From contig NC_092496.1 of the NCBI RefSeq assembly GCF_047495875.1, positions 916,516 through 980,515 on the forward strand: a DNA stretch of 64,000 bases, in the 5' to 3' direction. Shown here one piece after another: positions 1-11,400 of the stretch. The position numbers and the translations under genes are program-made. Numbering within the stretch: position 1 is the stretch's first letter; every line of letters begins with the position of its first letter. The DNA comes from Pithys albifrons albifrons. Lineage: Eukaryota; Chordata; Aves; Passeriformes; Thamnophilidae. The notes beneath the pieces are model-generated. The model ran no database searches. It was given only the letters and a program-made list of their open reading frames with translations, and had not been told where the DNA came from.

Positions 1-566
1 CACCTGAGAGCCGAAGGCTGCAACCTTTTCCCTGAGCGCAAAGCTCGACGGAGCGTGCCACTTGCGGGTCCAGGAATGTGAGGTTTCCATCCCAGAATTC
101 CAGGCCGATGAAGATTTCTCCCAGGGAAAAGGTGCCAGGGCAGAAAGCAATTGTGCCTTTCCTACGATTAATGGGGCCCCAAAATTGACACCTGAGAGCC
201 CAAGGCTGGCACCTTTTTCCTGGGCGCAAAGCTCGACGGTGTGTACCTTGTGCGGGTTTGGGGCAGTGTCATTTTTGAACCCAGATTTCCAGACGGACGA
301 AGATTCCTCCCTGGGAAAAGGTGCCAGGAGAGAAAGCAAGTGTTATTTTTCTAGTGTTAACGGGGCCCCATCATTGGCACCTGAGAGCCCAAGGCTGCCA
401 CCTTTTGCCTGGGCACAAATGTCGACGGCGCGTGCCAGTTGCGGGTCTGGGGAAGTGCCATTTTTCAGCCCAGAATTCCAGATGGACGAAGACACCTCCC
501 AGGGAAAAGGTGTCAGGACAGAAAGCCATTGTGCCTTTTCTAGGGGTAATGGGACCTCATCTTCGG

Positions 567-2078
567 CACCTGAGAGCCCAAGGCTGCCACCTTTTCCCTG
601 GGCGCAAAGCTAGATGGTGCCTGCCACGTGCAGGTCAGAGAAAGTGCTTTGTTCAGCCCAGGATTCCAGACGGATGACGACTCCTCCCTGGGAAAAGGCT
701 CCCAGGACAGAAAGCGATTGTTCCATTTCTAGTGTTAATGGGGGCCCGTCATTGGCATCTGAGAGCCAGAGGTTGCCTCCTTTTCCCTGGGCGCAAAGCA
801 CGACAGTGCGTGCCACGTGCTGGTCCCAGAAAGTTCCATTTTACAGCCCAGAATTCCAGACCAATGAAGACTCCTCCCAGGGAAAAGGTGCCAGGACAGA
901 AAGCCATTGTGCTTTTTGTAAAGGTAATGGGGCCCCATCATTGGCACCTGAGAGCCCAAGACTGCCACCTTTTCCCTGGACGCAAAGCTCGATGGTGCGT
1001 TCCACTTGCGGGTCCAGGAAAGTGCCGATTCTCAGACCAGAATTCCAAACCGATGAAGATTCCTCCCTGGGAAAAGGTGCCAGGACAGAAAGCCATTGTG
1101 CCTTTTCTAGGGGTAATGGGGCACCATCATTGGCAGCTGAGAGCCCAAGGCTGCCCCCTTTTCCCTGGGCACAAAGCTCGACGGTGTGTACCTTGTGCGG
1201 GTTTGGGGCAGTGCCATTTTTGAACCCAGATTTCCAGACGGACGAAGATTCCTCCCTGGGAAAAGGTGCCAGGAGAGAAAGCAAGTGTTATTTTTCTTGT
1301 GTTAACAGGACCACATCATTGGCACCTGAGACCCCAAGGCTGCCACCTTTCCCCTGGGCGCAAAGCTAGATGGTGCCTGCCACGTGCAGGTCAGAGAAAG
1401 TGCTTTGTTCAGCCCAGGATTCCAGACGGATGACGACTCCTCCCAGGGAAAGGGCTCCCAGGACAGAAAGCGATTGTACCATTTCTAATGTTAATGGGGG
1501 CCCGTCATTGGCATCTGAGAGCCAGAGGTTGCCTCCTTTTCCCTGGGCGCAAAGCACGACAGTGCGTGCCACGTGCTGGTCCCAGAAAGTGCCATTTTAC
1601 AGCCCAGAATTCCAGACCAATGAAGACTCCTCCCAGGGAAAAGGTGCCAGGACAGAAAGCCATTATGCTTTTTGTAAAGGTAATGGGGCCCCATCATTGG
1701 CACCTGAGAGCCCAAGAGTGCCACCTTTTCCCTGGGCGCAAAGGTCGATGGTGCGTTCCACTTGCGGGTCCAGGAAAGTGCCGATTCTCAGACCAGAATT
1801 CCAAACCGATGAAGATTCCTCCCTGGGAAAAGGTGCCAGGACAGAAAGCCATTGTGCCTTTTCTAGGGGTAATGGGGCACCATCATTGGCACCTGAGAGC
1901 CCAAGGCTGCCCCCTTTTCCCTGGGCACAAAGCTCGACGGTGTGTACCTTGTGCGGGTTTGGGGCATTGCCATTTTTGAACCCAGATTTCCAGACGGACG
2001 AAGATTCCTCCCTGGGAAAAGGTGCCAGGACAGAAAGCAAGTGTTATTTTTCTAGTGTTAACGGGGCCCCATCATTGG
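567..2078. repeat. Four-monomer tandem duplication (S1-S2-S3-S4 twice)
   Basis: The four monomers from 567 to 1,322 (families S1, S2, S3, S4) are repeated at 1,323-2,078 with an offset of exactly 756 bp. Both blocks begin with the S1 marker agctagatggtgcctgcc at about 609 and 1,365. They differ by scattered substitutions, for example gaccac at about 1,309 against ggcccc at 2,065. This is the shortest multi-monomer unit in the window. It is more diverged than the units in the right half, which suggests an older event. Confidence 0.85.
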
Positions 2079-2267
2079 CACCTGAGAGCCCAAGGCTGCC
2101 ACCTTTTGCCTGGACGCAAATGTCGACGGTGCGTGCCACTTGCGGGTCCGGGGAAGTGCCATTTTTCAACCCAGAATTCCAGACCTATGAAGATTCCTCA
2201 GAGGGAAAAGGTACCAGGAGACAAAGGCATTGTGTATTTTGTAATGCTAATTGGGCCCCATCATTGG
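2079..2267. repeat. Hybrid monomer: S5 left half, S9 right half
   Basis: The left part carries S5 markers (aaatgtcgacgg at about 2,118, then gtccggggaagtgcc). The right part, from gacctatgaag at about 2,182, carries S9 markers: a KpnI site ggtacc, then gtattttgtaatgctaattg. The switch lies between the EcoRI site and gacctatg. Unequal crossover or gene conversion inside the monomer would explain it. Confidence 0.75.
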
Positions 2268-2444
2268 CACCTGAGAGCCCAAGGCTGCCACCTTTTCCCT
2301 GGGCGCAAAGCTCGACGGCGCGTTCCACCTGCGGGTCCGGGAAAGGGCCGTTTTTCAGCCCAGAATTCCAGACCTATGAAGATTCCTCAGAGGGAAAAGG
2401 TACCAGGAGACAAAGCCATTGTGTATTTTGTAATGCATCATTGG
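2268..2444. repeat. Short S9 monomer with a 12-bp deletion
   Basis: This monomer is 177 bp rather than 189. The family S9 right end normally reads gtaatgctaattgggcccc before atcattgg. Here gtaatgc joins atcattgg directly, with the junction at 2,436/2,437, so 12 bp are missing. Its left half also carries the S10-like gggaaagggccg in place of gggaaagtgcc, so it may be an S9/S10 mosaic as well. Confidence 0.8.
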
Positions 2445-2822
2445 CACCTGAGAGCCCAAGGCTGCCACCTTTTCCCTGGGTGCAAAGCTTGACGGTGCAT
2501 ACCCTGTGCGGGTGCGGGAAAGGGCCGTTTTTCAGCCCAGAATTCCAGACGGAAGTCGATTCCTCTCTGGGAAAATATGTCAGGACAGAAAGCCATTGCG
2601 CCTTTTCTAGGGTTAATGGGGCCCCATCTTTGGCACCTGAGAGCCCAAGGCTGCCACCTTTCCCCTGGGCGCAAATGTCAACGGCGTGTGCCACTTGCAA
2701 GTCCGGGAATGTGCCGTTTCTCATCCCAGAATTCCAGGCCAGCGAAGATTTCTCCCTGGGAAGAGGTGTCAGGACAGAAAGCCATTGTGCCTTTTCTAGG
2801 GTTAATGGGGCCCCAAAATTGG

Positions 2823-5800
2823 CAGCTGAGAGCCCAGGGCTGCCACCTTTTCCCTGGGCGCAAAGCTCGACGGTGCGTGCCACATGCGGGTAAGGGAAAG
2901 AGCCGTTTCTCATCCCAGAATTCCAGACCAATGAAGATTCCTCCCAGGGAAAAGGTGCCAGGACAGAAAGCCATTGTGCCTTTTCTAGGGGTAATGGGGC
3001 ACCATCACTGGCACCTGAGAGCCCAAGGCTGCCACCTTTTCCCTGGGCACAAAGCTCGACAGTGCGTTCCACTTGCAGGTCCGGGGAAGTGTCGTTTTTC
3101 AGCCCAGAATTCCAGACCAATGAAGATTCTTCCCAGGGAAAAGGTGCCAGGACAGAAAGCCATTGTTCTTTTTCTAGGGGTAATGGGGCCCGTCATTGGC
3201 ACCTGAGAGACCAAGGCTGCCACCTTTTGCCTGGGCGTAAAGCTCGACGGTGCGTTCCACTTGCAGGTCCGGGGAAGTGCCGTTTTTCAGCCCAGAATTC
3301 CAGACGGATGAAAATTCCTCCCAGAGAAAAGGTGCCAGGACAGAAAGCGATTGTTATTTATCTAGTTTTAACGGGGACCCATCATTGGCACCTGAGAGCC
3401 CAAGGCTGCCACCTTTTCCCTGGGCGCAAAGCTAGATGGTGCCTGACACTTGTAGGTCAGAGAAAGACATTTGTTCAGCCCAGGATTCCAGATGGATGGC
3501 GACTCCTCCCAGAGAAGAAGCTCCCAGGACAGAAAGCGATTGTTCCATTTCTAGGCTTAATCGGGCTCCATCATTGGCACCTGAGAGCCCAAGGTTGCCT
3601 CCTATACCCTGGGCGCAAAGCTCGACCATGCGTGCTACGTGAGGGTCCGGGAAAGTGCCGTTTCTCATTACAGAATTCCAGACCGATGAAGATTCCTCCC
3701 TGGGAAAAGGTGTCAGGACAGAAAGTGATTGTTCCTTTTCTAGCGTTAATGGGGCTCCATGATTGACACCTGAGAGCCGAAGGCTGCAACCTTTTCCCTG
3801 AGCGCAAAGCTCAACGGTGCGAGCCACTTGCGGGTCCAGGAATGTGCTGTTTCTCATCCCAGAATTCCAGGCCGATTAAGATTTCTCCAAGGGAAAAGGT
3901 ACCAGGGCAGAAAGCAATTGTGCCTTTTGTAGGGTTAATGGGGCCCCATCATTGGAACCTGAGAGCCCAAGGCTGCCACCTTTTGCCTGGGCGCAAAGCT
4001 CGACGGAGCGTTCCACGTGCGGGTCCGGGAAAGTGCCATTTTTCAGCCCAGAATTGCAGACCTATGAAGATTCCCCAGAGGGAAAAGGTGCCAGGAGACA
4101 AAGCCATTGTGTATTTTGTAATGCTAATTGGGCCCCATCATTGGCACCTGAGAGCCCAAGGCTGCCACCTTTTCCCTGGGTGCAAAGCTCGACGGTGCAT
4201 ACCCTGTGCGGGTCTGGGAAAGGGCCGTTTTTCAGCCCAGAATTCCAGACGGAAGTCGATTCCTCTCTGGGAAAAGGTGTCAGGACAGAAAGCCATTGTG
4301 CCTTTTCGAGGGGTAATGGTGTCCCATCTTTGGCACCTGAGAGCCCAAGGCTGCCACCTTTTCCCTGGGCGCAAATGTCGACGGCGCGTGCCACTTGCAA
4401 GTCCGGGAATGTGCCGTTTCTCATCCCAGAATTCCAGGCCAGCGAAGATTTCTCCCAGGGAAAAGGTGCCAGGGCAGAAAGCCATTGTGCCTTTTCTAGG
4501 GTTAATGGGGCCCCAAAATTGGCAGCTGAGAGCCCAGGGCTGCCACTTTTCCCTGGGCGCAAAGCTCGACGGAGCGTTCCACGTGCTGGTCCGGGAAAGT
4601 GCCATTTTTCAGCCCAGAATTCCAGACCTATGAAGATTCCTCAGAGGGAAAAGGTGCCAGGAGACAAAGCCATTGTGTATTTTGTAATGCTAATTGGGCC
4701 CCATCATTGGCACCTGAGAGCCCAGGGCTGTCACCTTTACCCTGGGCGCAAAGCTCGACGGTGCGTGCCACATGCGGGTAAGGGAAAGAGCCGTTTCTCA
4801 TCCCAGAATTCCAGACCAATGAAGATTCCTCCCAGGGAAAAGGTGCCAGGACAGAAAGCCATTGTGCCTTTTGTAGGGATAATGGGGCACCATCATTGGC
4901 ACCTGAGAGCCCAAGGCTGCCACCTTTTGCCTGGGCACAAATCTCGACGGTGCGTTCCACTTGCAGGTCCAGGGAAGTGCCGTTTTTCAGCCCAGAATTC
5001 CAGACCAATGAAGATTCTTCCAAGGGAAAAGGTGCCAGGACAGAAAGCCATTGTTCTTTTTCTAGGGGCAATGGGGCCCGTCATTGGCACCTGAGAGACC
5101 AAGGCTGCCACCTTTTGCCTGGGCGCAAAGCTCGACGGTGCGTTCCACTTGCAGGTCCGGGGAAGTGCCGTTTTTCAGCCCAGAATTCCAGACGGATGAA
5201 AATTCCTCCCAGAGAAAAGGTGCCAGGACAGAAAGCGATTGTTATTTATCTAGTGTTAACGGGGACCCATCATTGGCACCTGAGAGCCCAAGGCTGCCAC
5301 CTTTTCCCTGGGCACAAAGCTGGATGGTGCCTGACACTTGTAGGTCAGAGAAAGACATTGGTTCAGCCCAGGATTCGAGATGGATGGCGACTCCTCCCAG
5401 GGAAGAAGCTCCCAGGACAGAAAGCGATTGTTCCATTTCTAGGGTTAATCGGGCCCCATCATTGGCACCTGAGAGCCCAAGGTTGCCTCCTATACCCTGG
5501 GCGCAAAGCTCGACCATGCGTGCTACGTGAGGGTCCGGGAAATTGCCGTCTCTCATTCCAGAATTCCAGACCGATGAAGATTCCTCCCTGGGAAAAGGTG
5601 TCAGGACAGAAAGTGATTGTTCCTTTTCTAGGGTTAATTGGGCTCCATAATTGACACCTGAGAGCCCACGGCTGCAACCTTTTCCCTGAGCGCAAAGCTC
5701 AACGGTGCGAGCCACTTGCGAGTCCAGGAATGTGCTGTTTCTCATCCCAGAATTCGAGGCCGATGTAGATTTCTCCCAGGGAAAAGGTGCCAGGGCAGAA

Positions 5801-6222
5801 AGCAATTGTGCCTTTTCTAGGGTTGATGGGGCCCCAAAATTGACACCTGAGAGCCCAAGGCTGCCACCTTTTCCCTGGGCGCAAAGCTCGATGGAGCGTT
5901 CCACGTGCGGGTCCGGGAAAGTGCCATTTTTCAGCCCAGAATTCCAGACCTATGAAGATTCCTCAGAGGGAAAAGGTACCAGGAGACAAAGCCATTGTGT
6001 ATTTTGTAATGCTAATTGGGCCCCATCATTGGCACCTGAGAGCCCAAGGCTGCCACCTTTTTCCTGGGTGCAAAGCTTGACGGTGCATACCCTGTTCGGG
6101 TCCGGGAAAGGGCCGATTTTCAGCCTAGAATTCCAGACGGAAGTCGATTCCTCTCTGGGAAAAGGTGTCAGGACAGAAAGCCATTGTGCCTTTTCTAAGG
6201 GGTAATGGGGCCTCATCTTTGG
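2823..6222. repeat. Ten-monomer duplication, offset 1,888 bp
   Basis: The series S12 S13 S13 S1/6 S7 S8 S9 S10 starting at 2,823, 3,012, 3,200, 3,389, 3,578, 3,767, 3,956 and 4,145 recurs at 4,711, 4,900, 5,088, 5,277, 5,466, 5,655, 5,844 and 6,033. The offset is 1,888 bp throughout, ten monomers minus two bases. Both copies share the 1-bp-short S13 monomer ending in gggcccgtcattgg and the unusual S1/S6 hybrid with gcctgacacttgtaggtcag (about 3,440 and 5,328). Shared private variants show a true duplication rather than mere family resemblance. Differences include 'tgagagccga' (3,767) against 'tgagagccca' (5,655). Confidence 0.82.
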
Positions 6223-6411
6223 CACCTGAGAGCCCAAGGCTGCCAGCTTTTCCCTGGGAGCAAAGCTCGACGGAGCGTTCCACGTGCTGGTCCCAGAAAG
6301 TGCCATTTTTCAGCCCAGAATTCCAGACCTATGAAGATTCCTCAGAGGGAAAAGGTACCAGGAGACAAAGCCATTGTGTATTTTGTAATGCTAATTGGGC
6401 CCCATCATTGG
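6223..6411. repeat. Hybrid monomer: S2 left, S9 right
   Basis: The S2 mark cacgtgctggtcccagaaag (about 6,281) is followed not by ttttacagcc, as in S2, but by tttttcagcccagaattcc and the S9 sequence gacctatgaagattcctcag. A similar mixture lies at 4,523-4,710, where cacgtgctggtccggg precedes S9 sequence. Confidence 0.7.
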
Positions 6412-6559
6412 CACCTGAGAGCCCAAGGCTGCCACCTTTTCCCTGGGTGCAAAGCTCGACGGTGCATACCCTGTGTGGGTCCGGGAAAGGGCCGTTTTTC
6501 AGTCCAGAATTCCAGACGGAAGTCGATTCCTCTTTGGGAAAAGGTGTCAGGACAGAAAG

Positions 6560-6640
6560 CCATTGTGCCTTTTCTAGGGGTAATGGGGTCTCATCTTTTC
6601 CCTGGGAGCAAATGTCGACGGCGCGTGCCACTTGCAAGTC
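6560..6640. repeat. S10/S11 junction with a 30-bp deletion
   Basis: The usual passage from ggggccccatc through ttggcacctgagagcc to ccttttccctggg is shortened to ggggtctcatcttttccctgg. About 30 bp are lost near 6,595, including the cacctgagag landmark. The next landmark is at 6,760 instead of 6,790. The loss is a multiple of three, so the open frame is not broken. In a non-coding satellite that is probably chance. Confidence 0.75.
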
Positions 6641-8460
6641 CGGGAATGTGCCGTATCTCATCCCAGAATTCCAAGCCAGCGAAGATTTCTCCCTGGGAAA
6701 AGGTGCCAGGACAGAAAGCGATTGTGCCGTTTCTAGGGTTAATGGGGCCCCAAAATTGGCAGCTGAGAGCCTAGGGCTGCCACCTGTTCCCTGGGCGCAA
6801 ACATCAACGGCGCGTACCACTTTCTTGTCCAGGAAAGTGCCGTTTTTCAGCCCTGAATTCCAGACGGATGAAGACTCCTCACAGGGAAGAGGCTCCCAGG
6901 ACAGAAAACGATTGTTCCATTTCTAGGGTTAATCGGGCCCCATCATTGGCACCTGAGAGCCCAAGGTTGCCTCCTATACCCTAGGCGCAAAGCTCGACCA
7001 TGCGTGCTACGTGAGGGTCCGGGAAATTACCGTTTCTCATTCCAGAATTCCAGACCGATGAAGATCCCTCCCTGGGAAAAGGTGTCAGGACAGAAAATGA
7101 TTGTTCCTTTTCTAGGGTTAATGGGGCTCCATCATTGACACCTGAGAGCCCAAGGCTGCAACCTTTTCCCTGAGAGCAAATGTCGACGGCGCGTGCCACT
7201 TGCAAGTCCGGGAATGTGCCGTTTCTCATCCCAGAGTTCCAGATGGACGAAGATTTCTCCCAGGGAAAAGGTACCAGGACAGAAAGCGATTGTGCCTTTT
7301 CTAGGGTTAATGGGGCCCCATCATTGGCACCTGAGAGCCCAAGGCTGCCACCTTTTCCCTGGGTGCAAAGCTAGATGGTGCCTGCCACGTGCAGGTCAGA
7401 GAAAGTGCTTTGTTCAGCCCAGAATTCCAGACGGATGACGACTCCTCCCAGGGAAAAGGCTCCCAGGACAGAAAGCGATTGTTCCATTTCTAGTGTTAAT
7501 GGGGGCCCATCATTGGCATCTGAGAGCCATAGGTTGCCTCCTTTTCCCTGGGCGCAAAGCACGACAGTGCGTGCCACGTGCTGGTCCCAGAAAGTGCCAT
7601 TTTACAGCCCAGAATTCCAGACCAATGAAGACTCCTCCCAGGGAAAAGGTGCCAGGACAGAAAGCCATTGTGCTTTTTGTAAAGGTAATGGGGCCCCATC
7701 ATTGGCACCTGAGAGTCCAAGGTTGCCTCCTATAACCTGGGCGCAAAGCTCGACCATGCGTGCCACGTGAGGGTCCGGGAATTTGCCCTTTCTCATTCCA
7801 GAATTCCAGACCGATGAAGATTCCTCCCTGGGATAAAGTGCCAGGACATGAATGGATTTCTCCTTTTCTAGGAGTAATGGGGACCCATCATTGGCACCTG
7901 AGAGCCGAAGGCTGCAACCTTTTCCCTGAGCGCAAAGCTCGACGGTGCGTGCCACTTGCGGGTCCAGGAATGTGCTGTTTCTTATCCCAGAATTCCAGGC
8001 CGATGAAGATTTCTCCCTGGGAAAAGGTGCCAGGACAGAAAAAGATTGTGCTTTCTCTAGGGTTAATGGGGCCCCAAAACTGGCAGCTGAGAGCCCAGGG
8101 CTGCCACCTTTTCCCTGGGCGCAAAGCTCGACGGTGCGTGCCACATGCGGGTAAGGGAAAGAGTCTATTTCAGCCCAGAATTCCAGACCAATGAAGATTC
8201 CTCCCTGGAAAAAGGTGCCAGGACAGAAAGCGATTGTTCTTTTTCTAGGGGTAATGGGGACCCATCATTGGCACCTGAGAGCCCAAGGCTGCCACCTTTT
8301 GCCTGGGCACAAAGCTCAACGGTGCGTTCCACTCGCAGGTCTAGGAAAGCGCCGTTTTTCAGCCCCGAATTCCAGATGGACGAAAATTCCTCCCAAGGAA
8401 AAGGTGCCAGGACAGAAAGCAAGTGTTATTTATCTAGTGTTAACGGGGACCCATCGTTGG

Positions 8461-11400
8461 CACTTGAGAGCCCAAGACTGCCACCTTTTCCCTGGATGCA
8501 AAGCTCGATGCTGCGTTCCACTTGCGGGTCCAGGAAAGTGCCGATTCTCAGACCAGAACTCCAAACCGATGAAGATTCCTCCCCGGGAAAAGGTGCCAGG
8601 ACAGAAAGCAAGTGTTATTATTCTAGTGTTAACGGGGCCCCATCATTGGCACCTGAGAGCCCAAGGCTGCCACCTTTTTGCTGGGCGCAAAGCTTGATGG
8701 TGCCTGCCACGTGCAGGGCAGAGAATGTGCTTTGTTCAGCCCAGGATTCTAGACGGATGACGACTCCTCCCAGGGACAAGGCTCCAAGGACAGAAAGCGA
8801 TTGTTCCATTTCTAGTGTTAATGGGGGCCCGTCATTGGCATCTGAGAGCCAGAGGTTGCCTCCTCTTCCCTGGGCGCAAAGCACGACAGTGCGTGCCACG
8901 TGCTGGTCCCATAAAGTGCCATTTTACAGCCCAGAATTCCAGACCAATGAAGACTCCTCCCAGGGAAAAGGTGCCAGGACAGAAAGCCATTGTGCTTTTT
9001 GTAAAGGTAATGGGGCCCCATCATTGGCACCTGAGAGCCCAAGACTGCCACCTATTCCCTGGGCGCAAAGCTCAATGGTGCGTTCCACTTGCGGGTCCAG
9101 GAAAGTGCTGTTTCTCATCCCAGAATTCTAGGCCGATGAAGATTCCTCCCAGGGATAAAGTGCCAGGACAGAAAGCAATTGTGCCTTTTCTAGGGTTAAT
9201 GGCGCCACAATATTGACACCTGAGAGCCCAAGGCTCCCACCTTTTCCCTGGGCGCAAAGCTCGACGGAGCGTTCCACGTGCGGGTCCGGGAAAGTGCCAT
9301 TTTTCAGCGCAGAATTCCAGACCTATGAAGATTCCTCAGAGGGAAAAGGTACCAGGAGACAAAGCCATTATGTATTTTGTAATGCTAATTGGGCCCCATC
9401 ATTGGCACCTGAGAGCCCAAGGCTGCCACCTTTTCCCTGGGTGCAAAGCTCGACGGTGCATACCCTGTGCGGGTCCGGGAAAGGGCCGTTTTTCAGCCCA
9501 GAATTCCAGACGGAAGTCGATTCCTCTTTGGGAAAAGGTGTCAGGACAGAAAGCCATTGTGCCTTTTCTAGGAGTAATGGGGCCCCATCATTGGCACCTG
9601 AGAGCTGAAGGCTGCCACCTTTTCCCTGGGCGCAAATGTCGACGGCGCGTGCCACTTGCAAGTCCGGGAATGTGCCGTTTCTCATCCCAGAATTCCAGGC
9701 CAGCGAAGATTTCTCCCTGGGAAAAGGTGCCAGGACAGAAAGCCATTGTGCCTTTTCTAGGGTTAATGGGGCCCCAAAATTGGCAGCTGAGAGCCCAGGG
9801 CTGCCACCTTTTCCCTGGGCGCAAAGCTCGACGGTGCGTGCCACATGCGGGTAAGGGAAAGAGTCTATTTCAGCCCAGAATTCCAGACCAATGAAGATTC
9901 CTCGCTGGAAAAAGGTGCCAGGACAGAAAGCGATTGTTCTTTTTCTAGGGGTAATGGGGACCCATCATTGGAACCTGAGAGCCCAAGGCTGCCACCTTTT
10001 GCCTGGGCACAAAGCTCGAGGGTGCGTTCCACTCGCAGGTCTGGGAAAGCGCCGTTTTTCAGCCCAGAATTCCAGACGGACGAAAATTCCTCCCAAGGAA
10101 AAGGTGCCAGGACAGAAAGCGATTGTTATTTATCTAGTGTTAACGGGGACACATCGTTGGCACCTGAGAGCCCAAGGCTGCCACCTTTTCCGTGGGCGCA
10201 AAGCTGGATGGTGCCTGCCACGTACAGGTCAGAGAAAGTGCTTTGTTCAGCCCAGGATTCCAGACGGATGACGACTCCTCCCAGGGAAAGAACTCCCAGG
10301 ACAGAAAGCGTTTGTTCCATTTCTAGTGTTAATGGGGGCCCGTCATTGGCATCTGAGAGCCAGAGGTTGCCTCCTTTTCCCTGGGCACAAAGCACGACAG
10401 TGCGTGCCACGTGATGATCCCAGAAAGTGCCATTATACAGCCCAGAATTCCAGACCAATGAAGACTCCTTCCAGGGAAAAGGTGCCAGGACAGAAAGCCA
10501 TTGTGCTCCTTGTAAAGGTAATGGGGCCCCATCATTGGCACCTGAGAGCCCAAGACTGCCACCTTTTCCCTGGATGCAAAGCTCGATGCTGCGTTCCACT
10601 TGCGGGTCCAGGAAAGTGCCGATTCTCAGACCAGAACTCCAAACCGATGAAGATTCCTCCCCGGGAAAAGGTGCCAGGACAGAAAGCAAGTGTTATTATT
10701 CTAGTGTTAACGGGGCCCCATCATTGGCACCTGAGAGCCCAAGGCTGCCACCTTTTCGCTGGGCGCAAAGCTTGATGGTGCCTGCCACGTGCAGGGCAGA
10801 GAATGTGCTTTGTTCAGCCCAGGATTCCAGACGGATGACGACTCCTCCCAGGGAAAGGGCTCCCAGGACAGAAAGCGATTGTTCCATTTCTAGTATTAAT
10901 GGGGGCCCGTCATTGGCATCTGAGAGCCAGAGGTTGCCTCCTTTTCCCTGGGCGCAAAGCACGACAGTGCGTGCCACGTGCTGGTCCCAGAAAGTGCCAT
11001 TTTACAGCCCAGAATTCCAGACCAATGAAGACTCCTCCCAGGGAAAAGGTGCCAGGACAGAAAGCCATTGTGCTTTTTGTAAAGGTAATGGGGCCCCATC
11101 ATTGGCACCTGAGAGCCCAAGACTGCCACCTATTCCCTGGGCGCAAAGCACAATGGTGCGTTCCACTTGCGGGTCCAGGAAAGTGCTGTTTCTCATCCCA
11201 GAATTCTAGGCCGATGAAGATTCCTCCCAGGGATAAAGTGCCAGGACAGAAAGCAATTGTGCCTTTTCTAGGGTTAATGGGGCCACAATATTGACACCTG
11301 AGAGCCCAAGGCTCCCACCTTTTCCCTGGGCGCAAAGCTCGACGGAGCGTTCCACGTGCGGGTCCGGGAAAGTGCCATTTTTCAGCGCAGAATTCCAGAC

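Larger units (their letters stand above)
1370..2893 (+). other. Longest open frame (507 codons), judged non-coding
   Basis: An open frame with ATG runs through eight monomers and ends at the TAA of an S12 monomer (gggtaaggg). The product would be a 63-residue repeat of the type ESPRLPPFPWAQ..., rich in Ser and Pro. I judge it non-coding. The 189-bp period is 63 codons, so frame is kept automatically. A second plus frame (HLRAQGCHLFPGRK) and two minus frames are also open over hundreds of bases. Regular families S1, S8 and S12 put TAG, TGA and TAA stops in this frame. One-base length differences in S6 and S12 shift it in every higher-order unit. There is no signal peptide or known domain. Low-level translation of satellite RNA cannot be excluded. 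Confidence 0.7.
1..8460. repeat. Diverged left part of the array, irregular family order
   Basis: About 45 monomers. By eye the order is S8 S4 S5 S1 S2 S3 S4 S1 S2 S3 S4 S5/9 S9 S10 S11 S12 S13 S13 S1/6 S7 S8 S9 S10 S11 S9 S12 S13 S13 S1/6 S7 S8 S9 S10 S9 S10 S11 S6 S7 S11 S1 S2 S7 S8 S12 S13. A slash marks a hybrid monomer. Runs keep the cyclic order, but there are more hybrids, more private substitutions and two unusual internal deletions (near 2,436 and 6,595) than in the right half. This looks like an older or less homogenised layer of the satellite. Confidence 0.8.

Noticed and set aside
3721..3780. Telomere-like motif (ctagggttaatgg contains TAGGGTTA)
   Set aside because: Only eight bases match once per monomer, without tandem TTAGGG units. 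It is likely coincidence, although it would look suggestive for a subtelomeric satellite.
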